Assembly (NCBI GenBank): GCA_016280855.1
Contig: JAEEHP010000208.1
Location: 1 to 33,390, forward strand
Length of the DNA stretch: 33,390 nucleotides
Origin: Bacteroidaceae bacterium
Lineage (GTDB): Bacteria > Bacteroidota > Bacteroidia > Bacteroidales > Bacteroidaceae
Reading direction: 5' to 3'
Both the position numbers and the translations under genes were made by a program. Shown in pieces: positions 23,267 through 33,100 of this stretch (its first letter is position 1; each line of letters starts with the position of its first letter). The notes under the pieces are model-generated. The model ran no database searches. It was not told where the DNA came from and was given only the letters and a program-made list of their open reading frames with translations.

Positions 23267-24976
23267 ATGAAGCAGAAGTTATTCCATATCATCCTGTTAA
23301 CGCTGACTGCCCTCTGCCTGAGCATCGAGGCTAATGCCTGGGGCGAGACGACGAGCTATGTCTTGGAAAATTCGGGCGGTACGCTGAATACCATCGAGAC
23401 GGGACCTTCGTTGCCACTGACGGGTCCCGGCGAGACACTCACCTATCAGGTGAATACGAATACGTTTCTCGGGATGCAAGGATTAGGTGGCATCTATGTG
23501 CAGGTGTCCACGGACGGCGGTAGCAACTGGAGCGATTTGGCTCACGACGACGTCTCGACAACTACGACGACGAAATCTCATCCCATTGCCGCCAACGTCA
23601 CCCATATCCGCTTCATCACCAAGACGGGCGCCACGTTGAGAAAGAACTATAGCAATGTCAAGGTCACACGTGCCACCACCCTCTCCACCGCCACCACGGC
23701 CCTCGACTTCGGCACCGTCACCAACCGCCACAGTGCCACGCTCAACGCTACCATTGATTACAACAACACGACCTACGACCAGCAGGTGACGGGCACGTGT
23801 ACCGACCCCAACTTCACCGTCACTGCCACCGCTGTCGGCGCTACGGGTAACGGTCAAGCCATTCCCGTCATCTTCAGCCCCACCACTGCCGGCACACATA
23901 CGGGCACCGTCACGCTGACGATGAACGGCAAGACCGTATCTTTCAGCGTCACGGGCGTAGGGCAGACCACTTACTACACACGTGCCACGGCCTCCGCCAC
24001 CACAGGCGGCCTGGCTTACGTCAGCTTCACCTCCTTCGAGGCCGCCACCAATTCCAGCGACGCCAAGAACAGCGGTGTCACCACGGAGACGAGCGCCTCC
24101 ACCGTGGCCTATTACCGTGCCGTTGCGCTGCAGCGCTACGCCTTCGTCGGGTGGAAGGAGAACCTCAGCGACGCCGCCTTCGTCAGCACCGAAGCTGAGT
24201 TCCTCGCGCCGGCTTACACCTACAACTCCGAGAGCTCATCCAACCCAACTGTCAAGACCTACTATGCCATCTTCGAGGAGAAGCCTAATGTCACGATCCT
24301 CGAGCCGTCCGATGCCTCCTACGATGCTGACATCTATGAACAGGTCACCCTCCACCGCACCTTCCCGCCGGGCTTCCACACCCTCTCGCTGCCTTTTGCT
24401 ACGGACGTGCAGACGCTGACGGGGCGTTCGAGTAATGACGACTGGGTGGCACAGCTCGCCTCCGTGACCTTCAATGCCTTCGACGGCTACACGCTTTTCT
24501 TCGAGAAGGTATCCAACGGTTTCATCGGCGCTTTCCAACCCTACATCCTTCACCTCGGAGAGCAGCTCATCGACCCCTCGTGGACAAACGTTGAAGTCCT
24601 CGAACCGCAGCCTGTAGCCATTACGCCTGTTGAAGGCTACGCCGGTTGTCAGGATTGGCAGATGACCTCCAACTTCACCGCCGCGAAGGATATGAATGGC
24701 CTCTACGGTATCGTTAATGCAGTCGGGGCCTTGAAGTTGGGCACCAGCGGCGCTACGCTCAATGCCTTCACCGCTTTCATCACGCCGCCCGCCGGTTCCG
24801 CTGGCGTCAAGACTCGTTCTGCTTTCGTCGACAGCGATGGCACCGTCACCATGGTCGAAGGTCTGCCCTCCGACACCCCTTCCTCAGCGATCTACACCCT
24901 CGATGGCATTCGTCATCGTCGCATTGCACATCCCGGTATCTACGTTATTGGTAATAGAAAAGTTGTGGTAAAATGA
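23267..24976 (+). CDS. Secreted beta-rich protein with sorting tail, last gene of the DUF4493 cluster
   Basis: A 569-residue protein with a type I signal peptide (MKQKLFHIILLTLTALCLSIEANA) and no lipobox, unlike its neighbours. About 25-145 is a beta domain with tandem Thr/Ser-rich text; 148-235 matches the 'choice-of-anchor'/HYDIN-like Ig module (ALDFGTVTNRHSATLNATI ... TGTVTLTMNGKTVSFSVTG). A later part (about 355-480) carries FPPGFHTLSLPFATDVQ, a motif common in Prevotella surface proteins. The C-terminus (SAIYTLDGIRHRR ... GIYVIGNRKVVVK) closely resembles the tail of the protein at 7864-11316 and type IX secretion sorting signals. It would reach the surface by a different route from the lipoproteins and may cap or bind them (inference). 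Confidence 0.76.
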   Translation: MKQKLFHIILLTLTALCLSIEANAWGETTSYVLENSGGTLNTIETGPSLPLTGPGETLTYQVNTNTFLGMQGLGGIYVQVSTDGGSNWSDLAHDDVSTTTTTKSHPIAANVTHIRFITKTGATLRKNYSNVKVTRATTLSTATTALDFGTVTNRHSATLNATIDYNNTTYDQQVTGTCTDPNFTVTATAVGATGNGQAIPVIFSPTTAGTHTGTVTLTMNGKTVSFSVTGVGQTTYYTRATASATTGGLAYVSFTSFEAATNSSDAKNSGVTTETSASTVAYYRAVALQRYAFVGWKENLSDAAFVSTEAEFLAPAYTYNSESSSNPTVKTYYAIFEEKPNVTILEPSDASYDADIYEQVTLHRTFPPGFHTLSLPFATDVQTLTGRSSNDDWVAQLASVTFNAFDGYTLFFEKVSNGFIGAFQPYILHLGEQLIDPSWTNVEVLEPQPVAITPVEGYAGCQDWQMTSNFTAAKDMNGLYGIVNAVGALKLGTSGATLNAFTAFITPPAGSAGVKTRSAFVDSDGTVTMVEGLPSDTPSSAIYTLDGIRHRRIAHPGIYVIGNRKVVVK

Positions 24977-24998
24977 TAGACTTATAAAAAAAAAGTCG

Positions 24999-25007
24999 TA
25001 TCTTTGC
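24999..25007 (+). promoter_or_regulatory. -7 promoter box of the alkaline phosphatase gene
   Basis: TATCTTTGC is a full match to the Bacteroidetes -7 consensus, 46 nt upstream of the phosphatase ATG and just after the DUF4493 cluster ends. It separates the phosphatase from the cluster as its own transcription unit. No Pho-box is evident to my eye and no clear -33 TTG lies at the usual distance. Confidence 0.6.
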
Positions 25008-25052
25008 AGCGCAAACCAAACTATTCATCTTAAACCGCAACGTATTAGTGCA

Positions 25053-26480
25053 ATGAAAAATCGTTTTCTCAGCTGCCTTTTGGCAACGCTTTTTGTGCTT
25101 TCAGCCTCTGCTGAGGTGAAGTACGTCTTCTATTTCATTGGCGATGGTATGGGTGTCAACCAGATCAACGTCACCGAGACTTATCTTGCAGCCCTCAAGG
25201 GCAAGATTGGCATCGAGCCGATATGTATGTCCAGCCTCCCCGTCGTAGGTATGGTAAACACCTATTCAGCCACCAACGGCGTCACTGACTCCGCTGCTGG
25301 CGGCACGGCACTCGCCACGGGCAAGAAGACCAAGAACGGTGCTATCGGCGTGCTGAAGGACTTGGAGACCCCCTGCACCAGCATCGCAGCGTGGGCACAG
25401 AAGGCAGGCAAGGCTGTCGGCGTAGCTACCACGGTGTCTATTACTCACGCCACACCCGCTTCCTTCTACGGCCATCAGCCCCGTCGCCAGATGTATTATG
25501 AGCTTGGTCAGGACCTCTGCAAGAGCGGCTACGACTTCTTCGCCGGCAGCGACTTCAACAAACCCTACACCAAGGAAGGCGAGCCCTCGCTCCACGAACA
25601 GGCTCAGGCCGCAGGCTACACCATCGTCAAGGGTTACAAAGAATACCAGAAGAAGGGACGCAAGGCCGACAAGCTGATCCTCCTCCAGAGCGACGAGAAG
25701 AACAAGAAACTCAACAGTGAGCAACTGCCTTACGCCCTCGACCAGGACAAGAACGACCTCACGCTGGAGCAGATCGTCCGTGCCGGCATCAACTTCCTCA
25801 CCTCGAAGCAGAAGGACGGCTTCTTCTTCGCCATCGAGGGAGGCATGATCGACTGGGCATGCCACCGCAACGATATAGGCAATTGCATCAACGAGGTCCT
25901 CGATATGGACAAGGCGGTCAAGGTAGCCTACGAGTTCTACCAACAGCACCCCGACGAGACCATCATCGTCATCAGTGCCGACCATGAGACGGGCGGTCTC
26001 GTCATGGGAACAGGTCCCTATGAGCTGCGCACCGACCTGCTCAAATACCAGCGCCACAGCATCGATGAACTCAAATGGATCCTGCGCGAGCAGTACAAGA
26101 AGTCGCCGAAGAAGTTCACGTGGACAGCCGTCGAGAAGCAGCTGCGCGAGCAGATGGGCTTCGGAGCCGGCATCCGTCTGAAGGACGAGCAGCAGGAACG
26201 ACTCCAGAAGAAATGGAAGGACATCGAGAACGCCATCGCCGAAGCCAATGGTGATGCCGAAAGCAAGGCTGTGCGCGATCGCATCAACGACCTTTGCGAG
26301 ACCACCAAGCACATCATCTCGGAGGTCGCCATGATCAGCTGGGCCAGCGGTGGACACTCCAACGGCTACGTTCCCGTCTATGCTGTAGGTCCCGGCACCG
26401 AAGTCTTCCAAGGACGCATCGACAATATCGAAATCGCTCCCGCCATGGGACGCATCGCAGGATATCCGGTGGAAGAGTAA
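25053..26480 (+). CDS. Alkaline phosphatase (PhoA-type)
   Basis: This 475-residue periplasmic enzyme hydrolyses phosphate monoesters. The signal peptide is MKNRFLSCLLATLFVLSASA. The active site is complete: Asp31 in FIGDGMG, the nucleophile Ser80 in VTDSAAGGTALATG, His132/Thr134 in THATPASFYGH (His where Escherichia coli has Asp153), Glu262, Asp267 and His271 in EGGMIDWACH, Asp310/His311 in SADHETGG, and His435 in GGHSNG. Arg144 or Arg145 probably serves as the substrate-binding arginine. A segment of about 115 residues between 315 and 425, rich in Lys, Glu and Gln and probably helical, is inserted before the last metal-binding histidine. It has its own -7 box and terminator, so phosphate-linked control is likely but not shown here. 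Confidence 0.95.
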   Translation: MKNRFLSCLLATLFVLSASAEVKYVFYFIGDGMGVNQINVTETYLAALKGKIGIEPICMSSLPVVGMVNTYSATNGVTDSAAGGTALATGKKTKNGAIGVLKDLETPCTSIAAWAQKAGKAVGVATTVSITHATPASFYGHQPRRQMYYELGQDLCKSGYDFFAGSDFNKPYTKEGEPSLHEQAQAAGYTIVKGYKEYQKKGRKADKLILLQSDEKNKKLNSEQLPYALDQDKNDLTLEQIVRAGINFLTSKQKDGFFFAIEGGMIDWACHRNDIGNCINEVLDMDKAVKVAYEFYQQHPDETIIVISADHETGGLVMGTGPYELRTDLLKYQRHSIDELKWILREQYKKSPKKFTWTAVEKQLREQMGFGAGIRLKDEQQERLQKKWKDIENAIAEANGDAESKAVRDRINDLCETTKHIISEVAMISWASGGHSNGYVPVYAVGPGTEVFQGRIDNIEIAPAMGRIAGYPVEE

Positions 26481-26512
26481 CGAAGACCAATACTATAACG
26501 ATAACGAAAACG

Positions 26513-26557
26513 AAAACACGCATAGGTGGAAATGCAAATACGCCTATGCGTGTTTTT
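26513..26557 (+). terminator. Intrinsic terminator of the alkaline phosphatase gene
   Basis: AAAACACGCATAGG (26513-26526) and CCTATGCGTGTTTT (26543-26556) form a perfect 14-bp stem with a 16-nt loop, and the T-run continues to 26557. It lies 33 nt after the stop codon. The A-run at the other side means it could also stop transcription from the right. Confidence 0.85.
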
Positions 26558-26593
26558 ACGTTTCCCGACGGTGAACACGTGTTTCCCGCCCAT

Positions 26594-26628
26594 GAAATCT
26601 GTGTTTCACGTCGGGAAACACAGATTTC
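26594..26628. repeat. Perfect 14-bp palindrome beside TTTCCCG words
   Basis: GAAATCTGTGTTTC (26594-26607) is the exact complement of 26615-26628, with a 7-nt loop ACGTCGG. A second pairing is possible: TTTCCCGACG near 26561 with CGTCGGGAAA at 26609-26618. The two folds are mutually exclusive. It has no T-run, and it lies only about 40 nt after a strong terminator, so it looks more like a repeat unit than a second terminator. Confidence 0.6.
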
Positions 26629-26818
26629 ACGTCGAAGATTGGTTTATGCTCATAAGAGTGTGAGTCTTTGTGGCCATATTCAAGGACGAAATCTTCTATA
26701 AGGTTCAAGGTTTGCACCCAAAGGCCTCTTCCCTCATGAATGGCCCACTTCCTACTCCCCAATATCCGCAACAAGCTATACAAGTATTCGTTCTCGTCTT
26801 CGACTTAGTTCTCGTTTG

Positions 26819-26935
26819 ATGAATTATGAATTGTGCATTATGCATTATGCATTATGAATTATGAATTGTGAATTATGAATTATGAATTGTGAATTATACA
26901 TTGTGCATTATGCATTGTGAATTGTTTCCGTCTTC
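26819..26935. repeat. Seven-base word array (GAATTAT, GAATTGT, GCATTAT)
   Basis: About sixteen 7-nt units follow almost without interruption: variations on GAATTAT, GAATTGT, GCATTAT and GCATTGT, with one TACATTG. Units are of constant length but vary at two or three positions, so it differs from a simple microsatellite and from a CRISPR array. Confidence 0.85.
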
Positions 26936-27183
26936 GTCCCCCTTCCCCTCCCCGATGAAATCGCGATTTATTGTGCAGAAAAGGCTATTTGACCTGTTTT
27001 TGATGTTTTTTAACTTAATTATTGTATGCACATATATAAAAAAATCGTAATTTAGTCCCGCAAAAGTGACAAATCACAGCGTTTTACCACTAAAACCGGT
27101 ACACTTTACCACAATTATCATCTAACGTAATCCATCTAAAAATCTTTTAATTAACCCTATTTATTAACTAATTTTATCAACCT

Positions 27184-30100
27184 ATGAAGAAAGCTTTTCT
27201 TTTCTTGCTGGGCCTGATCGCTTTCATCGGCGTGCAGGCACAGACCTCGCCCTACACAGGTAGCGAGGCAGCCGCTGGCAATTTCTTCATCTACAACGTT
27301 GAGACGGGTTATTGGCTTCAGAACAATAACCGTGTCAACGACTGGAATTCACAGGTGCAGGTTGACGTTCAAGGTTTCGACTGGGAACTGATCGCCCAAG
27401 ACGGCGGTACGTGGCAGTTGAACCCCAAGTTCGCCAACAACCACAGCTTGAATTCCGGAGATGCTAACGGCTATCTGGACACGGGTCAACCCGTCAGTGC
27501 TTGGACGCTGACTCCCGTGGATGGCGTGTCCAATGGTTATACCATTGAGTCCAACGGCACAAAGCTGGGCGTCAACTATGACTCCAAGCTGCTTACTAAG
27601 GACGGCTCGGGCGCTACAACGTGGCAGCTCGTAACAGCCGAGGAGCGTTTGGCCAAACTGGTAGAACAAGCTCCCAACGTGACGGCTGACGCTCCGATCG
27701 ACATCACGTGGATGATTCCTGGCGCCAACATCAACGTTGCTGATGAGCGTTTCGATCAACTCGTGATTACGTGGCCCGACAACGCATCCGCCAAGTTGCC
27801 TACGAATCAAGGCAATAGTCCAGGTAACTGCGTACGCGAAATTTGGAATAATAGCGGTGCATATGACCTGGGTTACACTTTGACTGGTCTTCCCGATGGT
27901 GTTTATCGCTTCTATGTTAGCGGTTTCTATCGTGATGGCTCAACAGGTGATCTTGGTGGCAAGATCGAGAACAACTCTATTGAAATCCGCTCGTTTATCT
28001 ACATCAACGATAAGACGCAGCCCATGATGTCCGTTTTGCAACGTAAGTCATCAGGCAACGGCTGCAACGTTCAGGCGGGTCCCTATTATGTTCCCGATAA
28101 CCTTGGCGATGCAAGAACGGCCTGCTCTGCCGGTTACTATGCTAATCCGGCCATCAAGGTTGTGCTTAATGACGGAACTATCAAGCTGGGTGTGAAAGCT
28201 GAAACCGGCGTAGGCGGCGACTGGATGGTGCTCGACTACTTCAAGCTCGTGTACTACGGTCCCGAAGACCTCAGTCAGTCCCTTGCTGTTCTTCAGTCTG
28301 CCATCGAACAGGCTGAGGCATTTGACGCCTCTGTCACCAGCACGGCGATGGCCACTGCTTTGTCCACAGCTATCGCAGAAGCCAAAGATAAGCTGGAATC
28401 CACTGACGGCGACGTAATAGAAGCTGCTGCAGAAGATTTGCTGGCTGTTCTTAAAAAGGCTCAGGCTCTCGACCTCACTGTCTTGAAGGGAACCATCGCT
28501 TTGGCTCAGCAGGAAGGTATCGATGTCTCTGCTGCTGAAGATATTCTTGATAATGGTATGGACGATGGCGTTGCAGCTGCTGCTCTCGAAGCGCTGCGCA
28601 CAGCCCGAAAGATCAAGGCTCTCGGCGGTGCTCCCGACATCTACACAGGCGAAGTGCCTACCGCTGACACGGAGTACTACTTCTACAACCTCGGCACAGG
28701 AATGTGGCTCAGTGCAGGTTCCGACTGGAACACTCACGCTGCTGTTGACCAGGCTGGTTGGCTCTTCAAGCTCAATGAGAGCGGTGCAGGCTTCTCCATC
28801 ACCTGCTCCATGGGCTCGTTCAACAACTCCCCGTACGTTGACACCGGTGCAAACACTGTTTATACGTTCCAGGCTGTTGATGGTCAGGATGGCGTTTATA
28901 ACATCCTTGAAGGTTCTGATCTCTTGGGCTACAACCCCCAGGGCAAGACCGACGGTAAGAAGTACTGGAACAGCGTATCGAACGTAGCCGGTGCTGATCC
29001 CGCTGATGCGAACTACCAGTGGAAACTGGTGACGAAGGCTCAGCGCGATGACTTAGTGGCCAAGGCGACGAAGGACGCCCCCGTCGATGCTACATACCTT
29101 ATTAATAATCCCAGTTTGCTCCGTAAGCCGGGCTATGACATGTGGGATAAGGTTGTTGATGCCGGTGATGGCAACAGTGGTGCTCGCGTATCCTCACAGG
29201 ATGACAACAATGGCGACCGTGCTGCTGACTTTGGTTACGAATATTGGAACAACAATAGCTTCAAGTTCTCACAGAAGGTTGAAGGCTTGCTGCCCGGTCT
29301 CTATGAGGTCAGTGTGCAGGGCTTCTGGCGCGAAGGCGACGGCGGCAACCAGGCGAACCTCATCAACGGTCTCAACCAGAAGGCTTACCTCTTTGCCAAT
29401 GATGCACAGGAGCTGCTGCCCAATATTGCCAGCTGTCCTGATTTCGTTCCCGGTGTAGCTTCTCAGGCTTCCGACAAGGGTTACTTCCCCAACTGGCCGC
29501 GTGAAGCGTTCGAATATTTCGAGACTGGCGCTTACCTGACCAAGGTTAAGGTAGTAGTCGGTGAGGATGGTATCCTGACCATCGGCGTCGGTGTGGACGA
29601 TAAGGCTGCTTGGGGCGACTGGGTTGTCTTTGACAACTTCCGCCTGGCATATCTCGGCAACGATGAGGATGAGGTCAGTTATGAGCGCGCTCTCGCTGCT
29701 ATCGAGGACGGCCAGGGCTACCGTGTCTTCACTGAGTTCGGTGGTACGAAGTACTATCTGACACCCGAAGGTTATCTCGCAGACAACGCTCAGAAGGCTG
29801 GTACATTCACCTTCAAGAAGGTTGCCGGTGATGAATATCCTTATGGCTTCCAGCTCTTGGATGCTTACTTCACCAATCCTCCGACAGGTGGTAATCCCGT
29901 TTTGAACAACGGTCACATCGCTACGGATGCCAACAGCAAGCGCAACACTTGGGAGGCTCAGGTATTCTTCTTGAATGCTGAAGGTAAGTATGCCGTACGT
30001 GCTACCAATGCAGCTGGCGGTGAAAGTAGCTGGGCACTTAATGCCAAGACGTTCTGGACCGTCAATGATGGTCCTGTGGCTGAGTATAGCTACGACAAGA

Positions 30101-33100
30101 ACTATCTCTGGCAAATTGAGGAGAACGTGGACAACCGTCCCGAATTGCTCGCTCAGATTAAGCCTATTACTGACACTTGGGGCGGGAAGATGCAGAAGAT
30201 CGGCGGTCTTGTCACCGACGCTTCTCAGTTCTCCGCCAATTCTATCGCTAATGAAAGTATCGGCCTTGCCGGACTCAGCGACGGAGACTACAACACCTAT
30301 TTCCACTCAAAGTGGGGAGATAGTGGCGTAACCGAGGCTCATTACCTCCAGGCCGAACTGCCTGATGCCGCTGACAAGTTCTACTTCTACTTCGTCAAGC
30401 GCGATCCCGTGAACAACGGCAATGTCAACAATCGTCCTACCGACATTCTGATTAGCGGTAGCAACGATGGCACGAACTTCACTGAGATTACTGAAATCAG
30501 CGAGGGTATGCCCACAGCTGTTCCTCCCATCGACTATATGTCTGGCTTGATCAGCGCTAACGAGGCTTACAAGTACATCCGCTTCACGGTACTTGACACC
30601 AACAATCACGCAACAGATAACAACGGCAACAAGTTCTTCACCTTCTCTGAGTTCTACATCCTGCCGAGTGATGAGTTGTTCGACGAAGCAGCATCTCTGA
30701 TGTTCGCCAATTACACGGACATCCCGTTGGAAGGCACTGATAACCTCGTTGACCGTGTCAATGCAGTGAATGAAAAGCTCAATGGCTTCTTCAAGGACGT
30801 TGACCTCAATCTCGTATTCAATGATCAGGTCATAGCTACAACATCAGCGTCTATCCTTATTGGCAATGATGCACCGGCTGTTCCTGGAAGCTTCTACACG
30901 AATGACGAAGTGAAGGCTGCATACAATGGTCTTGTCTTCTTCAAACGTGATGTTGATAAGATCACAGATGAGACCACAGCTGTCAACTATACGGCTGAAA
31001 GTGCTATTTCTGAAAGCTTCGAATATGCTAAGTGGTTCAACATGAACATCCGTGGCAACTATTGGGTAGCTATGGACGCCGAAGAGCCTTACTATCCGAC
31101 GGCTGATAAGGATCTCGAAGCTGAAGCCAGCCAGTGGGCATTCGGTGCCGTCGAAGGCCAGCCCAACCAGATCATCATCTGGAATCGCGCTGCCGGCGCT
31201 GACAAGTCTCTGCATAACACTGGTGAAGCTGATGGCAACGGTAAGCCTCTCGTAGCAATGCGTGAAGGTCAGGTCGCTTGGGACTTCGCTATTAATGGTG
31301 ATGGCTTTGTGATTCATCAGGTAGGTACTGGCGAGAACGAGTGGGTCAACCAGAATGGTGGCACAACTGGTCCGTTCAGTATTTGGAATTCTGCTAGCGC
31401 CAAGGGCGACGGTGGTTCTGTACTCCGCATTTCCTTTGTTGAGGAAATTGTCGAGGATGATTCTCCTGAAGCTGCCTACGAGCGTGCTCTCGCAGCTATC
31501 GAGGATGGCAAGGACTATCGCATCTTCACTGAGATTAACGGTGAGAAGTACTATGTCACCGAAGGCGGACTCTTATCGGCAATCGTTGACGATGGCGGTA
31601 TCTTCACCTTCACGAAGGTGACGGGTGGCACTTATAAGGAGTATGGCTTCAAGATTGATAGCGGCACCAAGCGCTTCACCAATCCTCCGCTCGCCAATAA
31701 TGTCGCTAATCTGAACCCCGGTACTTTTGCCAATTCCACGAACAATCGTAACGACTGGGAGGCTCAGGTGCTCTTCCTGACGGGCGGCAAGTATGCTATC
31801 CGTTCCTGTAACGTGCCTGATGGTACCAGCAGCTGGAATGATGCCGGCCGCACATACTGGACATTCGCCGTTGAGGACGTTAAGCCTCAGTACACCTACG
31901 ATCCCACGTATGTATGGCAGTTGGAAGGCCCGCTGTCGATTATCAACGTCGCTTACCAGCTCTACGAGGCTGACGGCGAGACGACGGTCGGCAATCCTGT
32001 CACCAAGAAGCAGGAGGCAAACAGCACAGTACAGATTCCGTCTTCCGTCAATGGTCTTGACTACAACGGCGGTTGGACGCCCTATGCTTATTACGACTAT
32101 ACAACAGAAGGAACTATTGCTGATGCCGACTGCACGATCAAGGTTATACGTACTCCCGCAAACGGTGTCGTCCATGCTTTGACCGACCTGAGCAACAATA
32201 AGTCGTACGCCATCCGTTGCGACCGCGGTGCTCTGCTCACTGACGGCGAAACAATTGCTTCCACGTCGCACGCTCAGCTCCATGCTGCTGCACCTGGTGA
32301 TTTCGCAATCATCTCCTACGATGGCAACTACTACCTCTACAGTGTAGCTGACCAGAAGTTCGTTCAGAACACCGGTGCTTTGTCAGAGATGCCGACCAAT
32401 GGCGTATTCGATGCCATCCAGATGGGTGCTCAGACGGATCCCTACTTCCTGTTCACCTTCAAGATTGACGATGCTACGACCTATGGTCTGAACACGAACG
32501 GTACGGGCGCCCTCAATGGCTGCGTCATCAACACTTGGGTTACTCCCGACCAGGGCGACCAGTACTACATGATTGAGACTGCAGAATTCGATCCCACCGC
32601 TGCCCTTGCTGCTCTCGATGCATACTTCAATCCTACTCATTTCGTGACGTATGTGGTTAAGGATGCTGAAGGCAACACCCTCTTCACATCTGATGCAGTG
32701 CCTGCAATTGCAGGTTCTACCATCACGACCCTGCCCGCTGAATACCAGCGCGCATTTACGACCTACAACGAGGTCGAGGTTCCCATCACTGAAGAGCAGA
32801 CCACCGTCGAGTTCACCGCTACGAGCACCTTCCCGTTCGAGCTGTCCGCAAGCTTCGACGAGGCTACGTGGTACAACATGACCATCCGCAGCAACTACTA
32901 TGTTGCCAAGGACGAGACCGAGCCTTACTACCCGAAGGCCGACAAGGATCTCTATGCTCCTGAGAGCGAGTGGGCATTTACCGGCGACGTTTACAGCGGT
33001 ATCGTAGTCCTGAACAAGGCTGCAGGTGAAGGCTGGACGCTGACGAAGGACGGCAGCAATGTCGTCATGAGAGAAGGCACCTACGCCTGGACGATCGGTA

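Larger units (their letters stand above)
26481..27183. other. Intergenic region with terminator, palindrome and word repeats
   Basis: No gene is seen in these 703 nt. In order it holds a strong terminator (26513-26557), a second perfect palindrome with related TTTCCCG words around it (26560-26635), an unremarkable stretch (26636-26815), a dense array of 7-nt words (26819-26935), and an A/T-rich leader before the giant gene. A partial -7 match (TAATTTAG, 27048-27055) with a TTG at 27022-27024 may be the promoter of that gene, but spacing and sequence are imperfect. Confidence 0.65.

Noticed and set aside
5806..24976. Polysaccharide utilisation locus
   Set aside because: No SusC/SusD pair, glycoside hydrolase or hybrid two-component regulator is present; PCMD domains alone do not define one.
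25266..26411. Minus-strand open frame of 381 codons opposite the alkaline phosphatase
   Set aside because: The phosphatase has a complete active site; the antisense product is Leu/Val/Asp-rich filler.
26819..26935. CRISPR array
   Set aside because: Units of 7 nt are directly adjacent with no spacers of constant length, and no cas gene is present.
27022..27055. Promoter for the giant gene (TTG at 27022, TAATTTAG at 27048)
   Set aside because: The -7 box has one mismatch at a key position and the spacing is 23 nt, longer than usual; kept only as a remark.
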